Origin: an uncultured Corynebacterium sp.
GTDB taxonomy: Bacteria; Actinomycetota; Actinomycetes; Mycobacteriales; Mycobacteriaceae
Length of the DNA stretch: 64,000 bases
Direction: 5' to 3'
Assembly (NCBI RefSeq): GCF_946221935.1
Contig: NZ_CAMIGN010000001.1
Span: forward strand, 305,923-369,922
Shown here: piece by piece, positions 9,160 through 16,944 of the stretch
Layout: every line of letters starts with the position of its first letter
How positions within the stretch are numbered: the first letter of the stretch is position 1
Position numbers and translations under genes: made by a program
The notes under the pieces: model-generated
What the model saw: only the letters and a program-made list of their open reading frames with translations
What the model was told of the DNA's origin: nothing
The model's database searches: none

Positions 9160-9188
9160 GGGAACAAATTCGCCGCCAGAGACGTTGG
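9160..9188 (+). promoter_or_regulatory. SigH/SigE-type promoter of clgR
   Basis: GGGAACA at 9160-9166, a 16-base spacer, then CGTTGG at 9183-9188. This matches the GGAAT/C-N16-19-CGTT consensus of the thiol/envelope-stress ECF sigma factors SigH and SigE of corynebacteria and mycobacteria. clgR is a known target of such factors in both groups. Expected transcription start is close to the ATG at 9197, so the mRNA would be nearly or fully leaderless. Confidence 0.68.
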
Positions 9189-9196
9189 GATGATTG

Positions 9197-9559
9197 ATGA
9201 GTCACAATACGATGGTCATGGATACGGTAGCGGTTGAGCGTCCGAGGGAGCGGATGCCGGCGGATGAGCCACTCCTGCGTGAAGCGTTGGGGGCGACGCT
9301 GAAGGAATACCGCACAAACAACGGTTTCACCCTGCGGCAATTGGCTGCGTTGGCGAACGTCAGTCCGGGATATCTTTCCGAATTGGAACGCGGACGCAAG
9401 GAGGTTTCCTCTGAGCTGCTGGCCAGCGTGTGCCACGCGATGGCGGTATCGGTGGCTTCGGTGATTTTGGAAGCAGCGTCGATGATGGCCCTGGATGCCG
9501 CAGCGGCAGAGCTGGCCGCGAACATGGCGACGAGTGCAGGGGAACGGGCACGTACATAG
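9197..9559 (+). CDS. clgR: XRE-family transcriptional activator ClgR
   Basis: ClgR activates clp protease and other stress genes in actinobacteria and is itself degraded by ClpCP. A Cro/CI-type helix-turn-helix covers about residues 32-85: the recognition segment reads SPGYLSELERGRKEVSSELL, a signature nearly invariant in ClgR proteins. The C-terminal part is Ala-rich, consistent with a protease-recognised tail. 120 residues from ATG 9197; a TTG at 9194 and ATGs at 9212 and 9218 are alternatives. The stress-type promoter ends 8 bases before 9197, favouring leaderless translation from this ATG. The next gene is pspA, as in mycobacteria, where the pair serves envelope stress. Confidence 0.92.
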   Translation: MSHNTMVMDTVAVERPRERMPADEPLLREALGATLKEYRTNNGFTLRQLAALANVSPGYLSELERGRKEVSSELLASVCHAMAVSVASVILEAASMMALDAAAAELAANMATSAGERART

Positions 9560-9648
9560 GGCGAGACGACCCCTAAACTTGTTAGAATCATTCGCGTAAA
9601 ACGAAAATTTTTTAACCCTTAAACCCGTTAAAAGGAGCCAGAACCCCC

Positions 9649-10470
9649 ATGGCTAATCCGTTTGTGAAGGCGTGGAAGTACCTGATGGCACTCTTTGACA
9701 ACAAGATCGAAGAGAACGCCGATCCGAAGATTCAGATCGAACAGGCCATTGCCGAAGCACAAAAGCAGCACCAGGCTCTTTCCCAACAGGCCGCTGCGGT
9801 GATTGGAAACCAGCGTCAGCTGGAGATGAAGCTGAACCGCCAGCTCGAGGAAGTTGAGAAGCTGCAGGCTAACACCAAGCAAGCGCTGAACCTGGCCGAT
9901 AAGGCTCGCTCGCAGGGCGATGAGCAGAAGGCAACGGAGTACGAGAATGCTGCCGAGGCATTTGCTGCCCAGCTGGTGACCGCCGAGCAGTCGGTGGAAG
10001 ATCTGAAGAGCTTGCACGACCAGTCCTTGCAGCAGGCGGCACAGGCCAAGCAGGCGGTTGAGCGTAACTCCATGCAGTTGCAGCAAAAGGCGGCGGAGCG
10101 TACGAAGCTGCTAAGCCAGCTGGAGCAGGCCAAGATGCAGGAAAAGGTCGCTGACTCCCTGAAGTCGATGGATGCCGTTGCTGCCAATGGCACCCCGAAC
10201 CTGGATCAGGTGCGCGAGAAGATTGAGCGCCGTTATGCCAATGCCCTCGGACAGTCCGAACTCGCACAGAACTCCGTTCAGGGACGTATGGCTGAGGTAG
10301 AGCGTGCGGGTATCCAGATGGCGGGTCATTCCCGTCTGGAGCAGATTCGCGCGGAGATGAATAGCGGCCAGAAGCAGCCGCAAGCCATTGAACAGGCCCA
10401 GCCACAGGCAGGGGCCGTCAGCCAGGACGCCGTCGCCGAACGTATGCGTCAGCTACGCGGCGAGAGCTAG
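9649..10470 (+). CDS. pspA: PspA/IM30-family envelope-stress protein
   Basis: Coiled-coil, membrane-associated ESCRT-III-like protein that protects the inner membrane under envelope stress. The sequence is predicted to be almost entirely helical, with Gln-, Ala- and Glu-rich heptad patterns from about residue 20 to 230, beginning NPFVKAWKYLMALFDNKIEE, the amphipathic membrane-binding helix position. 273 residues, somewhat longer than E. coli PspA (222) because of a Gln-rich tail. AAAGGAG at 9631-9637 serves ATG 9649. It lies downstream of clgR and corresponds to the mycobacterial clgR-pspA pair. Its TAG stop overlaps the stop of the convergent bioN in the shared tetramer CTAG. Confidence 0.88.
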   Translation: MANPFVKAWKYLMALFDNKIEENADPKIQIEQAIAEAQKQHQALSQQAAAVIGNQRQLEMKLNRQLEEVEKLQANTKQALNLADKARSQGDEQKATEYENAAEAFAAQLVTAEQSVEDLKSLHDQSLQQAAQAKQAVERNSMQLQQKAAERTKLLSQLEQAKMQEKVADSLKSMDAVAANGTPNLDQVREKIERRYANALGQSELAQNSVQGRMAEVERAGIQMAGHSRLEQIRAEMNSGQKQPQAIEQAQPQAGAVSQDAVAERMRQLRGES

Positions 10471-11093
10471 TTTCCCACCCCACGGGATTTCAGTGCCTCG
10501 CCTAGACGGCGGGCGCGCAAGAGGCTGCGGACTATCACCGGCACGCCGAAGGCCAGCACGGAGCGCGATGCGCCCCGTGCTTTTCTTGCGTCTAACACTT
10601 CGTTGACCGTTAGAGCGGTCAAGGGAATGAGGCGGATAGTCAGCGCCATGAGAAGGCTGATAGTTTCCACCGGCAGGCCAATCCGGCCCAATGGGCGAAG
10701 TCCTGCTTCCACCGCGTCCATGAGTGCCACGATGGTCGTGGTCAATGTTAGAAGCGTGGCCATCGATACTGCGGAGAGGATCACGACAAAATAGGTCAGC
10801 GCTGTGGAGAAGTCACGTTGCCACCACAGCAATAGCGCGAAGGCGACCAGCAGCAGTGACGGTGCAACAAGCTGTCGCAGCACGAGTTTGAAGGGAATCT
10901 GCGCCACGAGAAAGCACAGTGCCGTGATGCCCGCGACCACTGTGGCTTGCCATAGCTCGGTAGCCCAGATGGCACTGCCGACCAGGAAAATGAGCAGCAA
11001 GAAAATTTTTAAGCCCGGAGGTGTGCGGTGAACCGGGGAGTTCCCAGGGTGATAGACGGATAGTGGCACATGGATGTGCAGTGATTTTGCCAT
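10467..11093 (-). CDS. bioN: Energy-coupling factor transmembrane protein (EcfT) of the biotin importer
   Basis: Transmembrane coupling subunit of an ECF transporter; it links the ATPase BioM to the substrate-binding BioY. 208 residues with about five hydrophobic segments. The two short EcfT coupling motifs with the A-R-G pattern are recognisable in the C-terminal half: LDARKARGA and ALKSRGV. Order bioY-bioM-bioN on the minus strand, with 11 bp between bioM and this gene, matches C. glutamicum. Stop codon overlaps that of pspA on the opposite strand. Confidence 0.88.
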   Translation of the reverse strand: MAKSLHIHVPLSVYHPGNSPVHRTPPGLKIFLLLIFLVGSAIWATELWQATVVAGITALCFLVAQIPFKLVLRQLVAPSLLLVAFALLLWWQRDFSTALTYFVVILSAVSMATLLTLTTTIVALMDAVEAGLRPLGRIGLPVETISLLMALTIRLIPLTALTVNEVLDARKARGASRSVLAFGVPVIVRSLLRARRLGEALKSRGVGN

Positions 11094-11104
11094 CGGTTGT
11101 GCCT

Positions 11105-11800
11105 CTATCCGCCGAAACTAGCCACGTAGTCGGCGATAACTTTGTCCGCAGGCCCATCTCCGCGTACCGTACCCTCATCGATCCACAGCACTCGTTCCAT
11201 GTCCTCCAAAAGCTCCAGATCGTGGGAAACCACAATCAGCTGCTGTGGGAGATTAGCCAGGGTGGCGGCGATCATGCGCCTATTGCCGAGGTCGAGCAGA
11301 GTCGTGGGTTCGTCAGCAATCACCAGCTCCGGCTCGACGATCAGTACGGAAGCGAGAGCTAGCAATTGCTTTTCACCGCCGGAGAGAAAGTGTGGCGAGG
11401 CATCAGCTAGGTGCTCCAGTCCCATGTCATGCAGCATTGCCTCGACTTTTTCGCTTCGCTCGCGGCCGTTCTTGGAGATCGTACGCAGCGAAAACGCGAT
11501 ATCTTCGGCAACCGTCGGCATGATGATCTGGTTGTCGGCGTCGCTAAATACAAAACCGACCTTCTTGCGCACCTGGCGTCCGCGTTTGGTGACATTGAGG
11601 CCATCGACGAGAACCTGTCCGGTTGTTGGATCGGCCAGGCCATTAATGAGCCGGACTAGCGTGGATTTTCCGGAACCATTGGAGCCGATAATGCCGATGC
11701 GTCGTTCGCTTAATGTCAGGGTGATGTCGTGCAGAACGGTACGTTGACCTGCGGTGCCGTCGAAAGTGACGCCCACCTGGTCAAACTCAATGACGGGCAT
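11105..11800 (-). CDS. bioM: Energy-coupling factor ATPase of the biotin importer
   Basis: ABC ATPase that powers biotin uptake. Walker A GSNGSGKSTL near residue 39, Q-loop region FVFSDADNQI, signature LSGGEKQLL near 141, Walker B ELVIADEPT near 160 and the H-loop His in VSHDLE are all present, so it should be active. 231 residues, single-domain. It begins 1 bp after the bioY stop, so translation is probably coupled. The D in SDADNQ replaces the more usual Q-N pairing but the Q is retained. Confidence 0.92.
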   Translation of the reverse strand: MPVIEFDQVGVTFDGTAGQRTVLHDITLTLSERRIGIIGSNGSGKSTLVRLINGLADPTTGQVLVDGLNVTKRGRQVRKKVGFVFSDADNQIIMPTVAEDIAFSLRTISKNGRERSEKVEAMLHDMGLEHLADASPHFLSGGEKQLLALASVLIVEPELVIADEPTTLLDLGNRRMIAATLANLPQQLIVVSHDLELLEDMERVLWIDEGTVRGDGPADKVIADYVASFGG

Positions 11801-11801
11801 T

Positions 11802-12392
11802 TTAGGCCTTGCGCTTGGTCGGCAGCAGGTCGGGGACTGCCTTGGTCACAGCCAGGGCTATGGCGACGGCTAGCGTTACCTTGATTAGGTCTCCGGGGAT
11901 GAACGGGCCATTGGTAGCGAGCGCGGTGCCGAGGCCGTAATCGAGGCGAACCATGAGGCCGACGGTACCGCAGATGTATTGGATGATCACGCCTACGATG
12001 CCAGCAAGGAAGAACACTGTGGCGCGGCCCTTAGAGTTGCGCGGCGCGTATTGGGCAATAAGGCCGATTACGAAGGCGGCGATGACGTAGCCGACGATGT
12101 ATCCGACAGTGGGGCCGGCGACGGCAGCTGCGGCGGGTTTCCATCCGGCCATGTTGGGAACACCAACGAAGCCGACGGCGATGAACAGGGTGGTGGCCAG
12201 GCCGCCGCGCCAGAAGCCGAGAATGAGAGAGGCGAGGACGATGCCCATGTTTTGAAGAACGATAGGCACGCCGGAGATACCGACAGGAAACTGTACGCCA
12301 CCGAGGACGATGATAAGTGCGGCGAAAACAGCAATGTATGCGAGGTCTACCGCTTTGAATTTTGTAGTTTCGGAGGTTGACATAAATGCCAT
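11802..12392 (-). CDS. bioY: Biotin-specific S component BioY
   Basis: Substrate-binding membrane subunit of the biotin ECF transporter, 196 residues with six hydrophobic segments. The family marks are GGVQFPVGISGVPIVLQN near residues 31-48 and the conserved AGPTVGYIVGY segment. Two ATG starts are possible, at 12392 and 12383; neither has a Shine-Dalgarno sequence, and a TAATAT box lies right at 12391, so a short-leader or leaderless mRNA is likely. A BioQ-like palindrome sits 23 bp upstream. Absence of bio synthesis genes in this window means only uptake is seen here. Confidence 0.92.
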   Translation of the reverse strand: MAFMSTSETTKFKAVDLAYIAVFAALIIVLGGVQFPVGISGVPIVLQNMGIVLASLILGFWRGGLATTLFIAVGFVGVPNMAGWKPAAAAVAGPTVGYIVGYVIAAFVIGLIAQYAPRNSKGRATVFFLAGIVGVIIQYICGTVGLMVRLDYGLGTALATNGPFIPGDLIKVTLAVAIALAVTKAVPDLLPTKRKA

Positions 12393-12414
12393 ATTAATCG
12401 GGATTGCGTTCAGA

Positions 12415-12431
12415 CTTGAACACTGTTCAAG
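12415..12431. promoter_or_regulatory. BioQ-type operator palindrome
   Basis: CTTGAAC-ACT-GTTCAAG is a perfect 7-base inverted repeat with a 3-base spacer. It contains TGAAC-N3-GTTCA, which agrees with the TGAAC-N3-GTTAC site described for the TetR-type biotin repressor BioQ in C. glutamicum. Its place just upstream of bioY supports repression of bioYMN when biotin is plentiful. It also precedes the divergent DUF3046 gene. Confidence 0.72.
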
Positions 12432-12466
12432 AAGTGTGGGGGGACGGGGGTGTAGATTGGGGAGCT

Positions 12467-12673
12467 ATGCGCAGAACAGAGTTTGACCGACTAACCGAGG
12501 GGGAATTCGGCGATAGCTTCCGCGCCTTTATCGCAGATACCCATGTGCTGAGTTCCCTGGGGGATACGCCCGCAGCGCTAATCGAACAGGGGTATGATCC
12601 GCGCGATGTATGGATCGCTTTATGTGAGGACTTCGATGTTCCGGAAGAGCGCCGTTTAGGTGAGGATATCTAG
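12467..12673 (+). CDS. DUF3046 family protein
   Basis: Small acidic protein of 68 residues, MRRTEFDRLTEGEFGDSF... with HVLSSLGDTPAALIEQGYDPRDVWIALCEDFDVP. This is the conserved pattern of DUF3046, a family found upstream of recA throughout actinobacteria; its function is unknown. The frame is open upstream from 12404 but ATG 12467 gives the length and N-terminus typical of the family. It lies between divergent bioY and recA, the usual context. Confidence 0.85.
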   Translation: MRRTEFDRLTEGEFGDSFRAFIADTHVLSSLGDTPAALIEQGYDPRDVWIALCEDFDVPEERRLGEDI

Positions 12674-12735
12674 TGTTGCTGGTTGTTTTCTATTGACGCC
12701 TACGTTGTGAGTCGCTAGGGCAATTGATTAAACAA

Positions 12736-12751
12736 TCGAACAAAGGTTCGT
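12736..12751 (+). promoter_or_regulatory. SOS box (LexA site) upstream of recA
   Basis: TCGAAC-AAAG-GTTCGT matches the actinobacterial SOS box TCGAAC-N4-GTTCGA at 11 of 12 fixed positions. It lies about 190 bp upstream of the recA start codon. lexA itself is encoded in this window. Confidence 0.82.
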
Positions 12752-12775
12752 GTAGGGTGTGTGTCGGAACGATGG

Positions 12776-12804
12776 TTGTCCGCATGGTCGAGTACAACTA
12801 TCTA
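12776..12804 (+). promoter_or_regulatory. Candidate SigA-type promoter for recA
   Basis: TTGTCC at 12776-12781, a 17-base spacer and TATCTA at 12799-12804. It lies 25 bp downstream of the SOS box. The expected start is near 12811, giving a leader of about 130 bases. Found by eye; a second promoter closer to the SOS box cannot be excluded. Confidence 0.4.
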
Positions 12805-12939
12805 TGAACCTTTTCGAAGCACCCTCGGTCTAAGGGGATCGGGGGTGCAAAGAAGATGGTAGCTATCACGCAAGAAGCGCAGGATGCGCAAATAAAACAA
12901 GGCAATCTAGACACAGCAGATGTAAGGAGTAGCAACTCT

Positions 12940-14067
12940 ATGCCACCGAAGAAGAAGCAGACTGCCGCGGCGGGGAAGGATCGGTCTAAGGCTCTGGAGC
13001 TTGCAATGGCGCAGATCGAAAAGGATTTCGGTAAAGGCGCCATCATGCGTCTGGGCGACGATACCCGCCCGCCGATTCAGGCGATCTCCTCCGGCAATAT
13101 CGCTATTAATGCGGCTCTGGGCATCGGTGGATTTCCGCGTGGTCGCGTGGTTGAGATCTATGGCCCAGAGTCCTCTGGTAAGACGACCGTGGCGCTGCAT
13201 GCGATTGCGGAGGCACAGCGTGCAGGCGGCATTGCGGCTTTCGTCGATGCTGAGCATGCGCTCGACCCGGAATATGCCCGCGCTCTAGGTGTAGATACTG
13301 ACGCGCTGCTGGTATCGCAGCCGGATACTGGCGAACAAGCGCTGGAGATTGCGGATATGCTGATCCGCTCCGGCGCGATCGACATTATTGTTGTGGACTC
13401 GGTAGCGGCATTGACGCCCAAGGCGGAGATCGATGGCGAGATGGGCGATTCTCACGTCGGCTTGCAGGCTCGCCTTATGAGCCAGGCGCTGCGCAAGATG
13501 ACCGGTGCGCTATACCAGACAGGCACGACGGCGATCTTTATCAACCAGCTACGCGAGAAGATCGGCGTTATGTTCGGCTCCCCGGAGACCACCACCGGCG
13601 GTAAGGCCCTGAAGTTCTACGCTTCCGTACGCTGTGACATTCGCCGGATCCAGGCGCTAAAGGACGGCCAGGACGTAGTGGGTAACCGCACCCGTTTGAA
13701 GATCGTGAAGAACAAGGTTTCGCCGCCATTTAAGATTGCAGAGTTCGACATCCTCTACGGTGAGGGTATTTCGCGCGAGGGCTCGATCATTGACCTAGGC
13801 GTGGAGACCGGATTGATCAAGAAGTCCGGGTCCTGGTTTACCTATGACGGAGACCAACTGGGCCAGGGCAAGGAGAAGGCCCGTGAGTTCTTGAAGAACA
13901 ACCCGGATCTTTCGGCCGAGTTGGAAGATCGCATCGCCCGCGAGCTGAAGATCGGCCTGTACGCGAAAATGAAGGACGAGTCGGGCGAAGGTGCTACCGA
14001 CGAGCAGTTGGATGAAGATAAGCCGATCGAACTGAGCCCGAATTTCGACGATGACGGCGAAGAGTAG
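12940..14067 (+). CDS. recA: Recombinase RecA
   Basis: DNA strand-exchange ATPase and co-protease for LexA cleavage. Walker A GPESSGKTT near residue 70, Walker B IIVVDSVAAL, loop L1 MGDSHVGLQ and the L2 region QLREKIGVMFGSPETTTGG are intact. 375 residues; no intein, unlike M. tuberculosis RecA. The frame is open from 12856, but ATG 12940 has AAGGAG at 12924-12929 and begins MPPKKKQ, a usual N-terminus. The C-terminus is strongly acidic, as is normal. recX overlaps the end by 17 bases. Confidence 0.98.
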   Translation: MPPKKKQTAAAGKDRSKALELAMAQIEKDFGKGAIMRLGDDTRPPIQAISSGNIAINAALGIGGFPRGRVVEIYGPESSGKTTVALHAIAEAQRAGGIAAFVDAEHALDPEYARALGVDTDALLVSQPDTGEQALEIADMLIRSGAIDIIVVDSVAALTPKAEIDGEMGDSHVGLQARLMSQALRKMTGALYQTGTTAIFINQLREKIGVMFGSPETTTGGKALKFYASVRCDIRRIQALKDGQDVVGNRTRLKIVKNKVSPPFKIAEFDILYGEGISREGSIIDLGVETGLIKKSGSWFTYDGDQLGQGKEKAREFLKNNPDLSAELEDRIARELKIGLYAKMKDESGEGATDEQLDEDKPIELSPNFDDDGEE

Positions 14068-14647
14068 CGAGCGCGAACAGAAGATCGAGGCCCTACGGCA
14101 GGCAATTGCCAACTATTCGCCCAGCGAAGGCGGGGGATTGGTAGATGCCGCGGAAGAGGAAAGACTTGCGCCGATCAAAGCCAAGGCTGTTCGCCTAATA
14201 AACCACCGAGCCAGATCTACTGAGGAGCTACGACGTCGACTGCTGGATGCTGACTTCGAGCCTGAGGGCGTAGAGGAGGTCATCCGCCGCTGTACAGAAA
14301 GCCGCATGCTCGACGATGCTGCCTTCGCTTGCGACTGGGTGCGCCAGCGGGAGAGAAATCAGAAAAAGTCCGTCGCTGTGTTGCGCCGAGAGCTGCAGCG
14401 CAAGGGTATTGCCACCGCTGTTATCGAGGAAGCGCTGGATCAGGTAGACGATGACTCCCAGGAACAGATCTTGCAGGAACTAGTGACGAAGAAGGCGGCC
14501 ACCATCAAACACCCGCCCGCAGATCGCAAGGAATACGACAAGGCACTTCGCCGCGTGGTCGGGGTGGCGGCCAGGCGAGGGTTTCCGGAAGGCCTAGCTC
14601 TGCAGTTTGCGCGCCACGCGCTGGATGCCCGAGTGGCGGACCTGTAG
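14051..14647 (+). CDS. recX: RecA regulatory protein RecX
   Basis: RecX binds RecA filaments and limits their activity. Three-helix repeats are recognisable: INHRARSTEELRRRLLDADFEPEGVEEVI, then DDAAFACDWVRQRERNQKKS with RRELQRKGI, then a more divergent third repeat. 198 residues with a short extra N-terminus. ATG 14051 lies inside recA, a 17-base overlap suggesting translational coupling. In C. glutamicum the glutamate importer gluABCD follows recX; here miaB follows after 67 bp. Confidence 0.92.
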   Translation: MTAKSSEREQKIEALRQAIANYSPSEGGGLVDAAEEERLAPIKAKAVRLINHRARSTEELRRRLLDADFEPEGVEEVIRRCTESRMLDDAAFACDWVRQRERNQKKSVAVLRRELQRKGIATAVIEEALDQVDDDSQEQILQELVTKKAATIKHPPADRKEYDKALRRVVGVAARRGFPEGLALQFARHALDARVADL

Positions 14648-14714
14648 CGCGGCGTCGCCAAGCGAGCATCTGCCCTTTCGTAATCGCAGTGATCAAAGGG
14701 GTAGGGTAATCCAC

Positions 14715-16241
14715 GTGACTCAGACGATTCAGACGCAAACGAGCCAGCCTCGTACCTACGAAGTGCGCACTTTTGGCTGCCAGATGAACGTCCACGATTC
14801 CGAGCGGCTATCCGGACTGCTGGAGGACTCCGGATACGTCCCCGCAGACGAGGGCGCAACGCCGGACGTGGTGGTGTTTAATACCTGCGCCGTCCGCGAG
14901 AACGCAGACAAACGGCTCTACGGCACGCTCGGCCAGATGAAAGCCATCAAGGACGAGCATCCGGGGATGCAGATTGCGGTTGGCGGCTGCATGGCGCAAA
15001 AGGACAAGCAAACTGTCGTGGAGAAAGCCCCGTGGGTAGACGTAGTATTCGGCACCCATAACCTGGGATCGCTGCCGACCCTGCTGGAGCGTTCCGCGCA
15101 CAATCACAAGGCAGAGGTCGAGATTTTCGACTCGCTGGAAGAATTCCCCTCTGTGCTGCCCGCTAAGCGCGAGTCCGCTTATGCCGGGTGGGTATCAGTC
15201 TCCGTGGGCTGCAATAACACCTGTACTTTCTGCATCGTGCCCTCGCTGCGCGGCAAGGAGCAGGATCGCCGTCCGGGGGAGATCCTCGCAGAGGTCAAGG
15301 CTCTCGTGGACCAGGGCGTAAGCGAAGTTACGCTGCTCGGTCAAAACGTCAATGCCTATGGCGTTAACTTTGCCGACGAGACCCTCGAGCGCGACCGCAC
15401 CGCATTCTCTAAGCTGCTGCGCGCCTGCGGAGAGATCGAAGGGCTCGAACGCCTACGCTTTACTAGCCCTCACCCAGCCGAGTTCACCGATGATGTCATC
15501 GATGCCATGGCCGAGACCCCGGTAGTATGCCCGCAGCTGCACATGCCGCTGCAATCCGGCTCGGACAAGGTGTTGAAGGACATGAAGCGCTCGTACCGAT
15601 CCAAGAAGTTCCTGGCAATCCTGGATAAAGTGCGCGAACGAATCCCACATGCCGCGATCACCACCGACATCATCGTTGGCTTCCCAGGGGAAACTGAGGA
15701 GGACTTCCAGGCCACCATGGACGTGGTTGAAAAGGCGCGGTTCTCCAGTGCATTTACCTTCCAATACTCCCCGCGCCCTGGAACTCCAGCTGCAGAGATG
15801 GAGAACCAGGTGCCCAAGGCAGTTGTACAAGACCGCTACGAGCGCCTGCTCGCGCTGCAGGAGCGCATCAGCGAAGAGGAAAACCGCAAGCTAATTGGCA
15901 CTACACAAGAGCTGCTTGTGCAAGCCGATGGACGCAAGAATGACCGCACTCACCGTCGCTCGGGCCGTGCCCGCGATGGTCGACTCGTGCACTTCACCCC
16001 TGAGGGTGATATTCGTGCCGGTGACGTTGTGGAAGTCGTTATTAGTGACGCCGCGCCGCACTTCCTCATCGCCGACGGCGGAGTAGCGAACCATAGGCGC
16101 ACCCGGGCAGGGGATATGACGGAGCTCGGCGAAACTCCGACGACGGCGCCGGTGGGCGTCGGACTAGGAATGCCGAGTCTGAAGAAGCCCGAGCCGACAA
16201 CAGCGGGCGGATGCAACACAGGAGGATGCGGCTGTGAGTAG
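14715..16241 (+). CDS. miaB: tRNA-2-methylthio-N6-dimethylallyladenosine synthase
   Basis: Radical-SAM methylthiotransferase acting on i6A37 of tRNA, working after MiaA, which is also in this window. N-terminal UPF0004 domain with the auxiliary cluster cysteines in TFGCQMN, FNTCAVREN and VGGCMAQ; radical-SAM motif C-x3-C-x2-C in GCNNTCTFC; TRAM domain near residue 390-455. 508 residues from GTG 14715; the open frame upstream to 14607 is not conserved-looking. The protein has a C-terminal tail of about 50 residues ending GGCNTGGCGCE, with three extra cysteines. The next gene overlaps its end by 8 bases. Confidence 0.95.
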   Translation: MTQTIQTQTSQPRTYEVRTFGCQMNVHDSERLSGLLEDSGYVPADEGATPDVVVFNTCAVRENADKRLYGTLGQMKAIKDEHPGMQIAVGGCMAQKDKQTVVEKAPWVDVVFGTHNLGSLPTLLERSAHNHKAEVEIFDSLEEFPSVLPAKRESAYAGWVSVSVGCNNTCTFCIVPSLRGKEQDRRPGEILAEVKALVDQGVSEVTLLGQNVNAYGVNFADETLERDRTAFSKLLRACGEIEGLERLRFTSPHPAEFTDDVIDAMAETPVVCPQLHMPLQSGSDKVLKDMKRSYRSKKFLAILDKVRERIPHAAITTDIIVGFPGETEEDFQATMDVVEKARFSSAFTFQYSPRPGTPAAEMENQVPKAVVQDRYERLLALQERISEEENRKLIGTTQELLVQADGRKNDRTHRRSGRARDGRLVHFTPEGDIRAGDVVEVVISDAAPHFLIADGGVANHRRTRAGDMTELGETPTTAPVGVGLGMPSLKKPEPTTAGGCNTGGCGCE

Positions 16242-16944
16242 CCAAAACGAAAGCTCGAACACACCAGAGCAGGTGGATGAGCTGGCGCAGTACCGCGACG
16301 ACTTGCGCGGTGCGGAACGTCGGATCGCAGGGCGAGTGGTGTTGGGAAGCTACCTTCCCATGATCATCTTTGGTTTCGTTGTGCCACTCGTAATGATCTT
16401 CCTGCCTCACGCAGGCGAGGCGCGCGGCTTCGACGTGCTTTTTAACACCCCGGTGGCGCAGAATGAGCAGACGGCAATGCCGGAGATTATCTTCTCCTGG
16501 CTGCGCCTCACTGCCATACTGCTGACCATCGGCACGATCGTTTCGAAGTCGTGGCTGGTGGCGTGGGCTAACTGGGCTTTTGCTGGCGTTGCCTGGTGGT
16601 ACAACGTGTTTGCGGTGTGGGTACGCCAAACCCAGCCGCCAACTGCATCTGGCGAGGGGCCGGCTGTGCCATTGCTGTTTAGTCTGCTTGGCCTGACGGT
16701 ACTGTTTATTGCACTATCCGCGGTGGTGTTTCAGAAGAACCCGCTACAGCGAGCTTTGGCAGCAGCTCGCCGCGAGGAAGCTCACAAGGACGAGGAATCT
16801 CGTCTTGCACAGCAGCGGTTGCGCATGGGAATTGAAGAACGCGAGGATGCAGTCATCGTGGATGATCGACGCGCCCGCGCGAAGGCTCGCCGCCAGCGCA
16901 AGGCGGAACAAGAATCCGCGCGGGAATCTGGGCAGGAAGACTAA
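16234..16944 (+). CDS. Membrane protein, Rv2732c-like family
   Basis: 236-residue protein with about four hydrophobic segments (roughly residues 37-55, 85-105, 110-128, 145-168) followed by a highly charged, Arg/Glu-rich cytosolic helix with coiled-coil character (170-236). Placement directly after miaB and tail-to-tail with a DUF349 protein is the same as M. tuberculosis Rv2732c beside Rv2731 and miaB. No function is known. GTG 16234 overlaps miaB by 8 bases and has GGAGG at 16221-16225. Its TAA stop shares the tetramer CTAA with the stop of the convergent gene. Confidence 0.72.
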   Translation: MSSQNESSNTPEQVDELAQYRDDLRGAERRIAGRVVLGSYLPMIIFGFVVPLVMIFLPHAGEARGFDVLFNTPVAQNEQTAMPEIIFSWLRLTAILLTIGTIVSKSWLVAWANWAFAGVAWWYNVFAVWVRQTQPPTASGEGPAVPLLFSLLGLTVLFIALSAVVFQKNPLQRALAAARREEAHKDEESRLAQQRLRMGIEEREDAVIVDDRRARAKARRQRKAEQESARESGQED

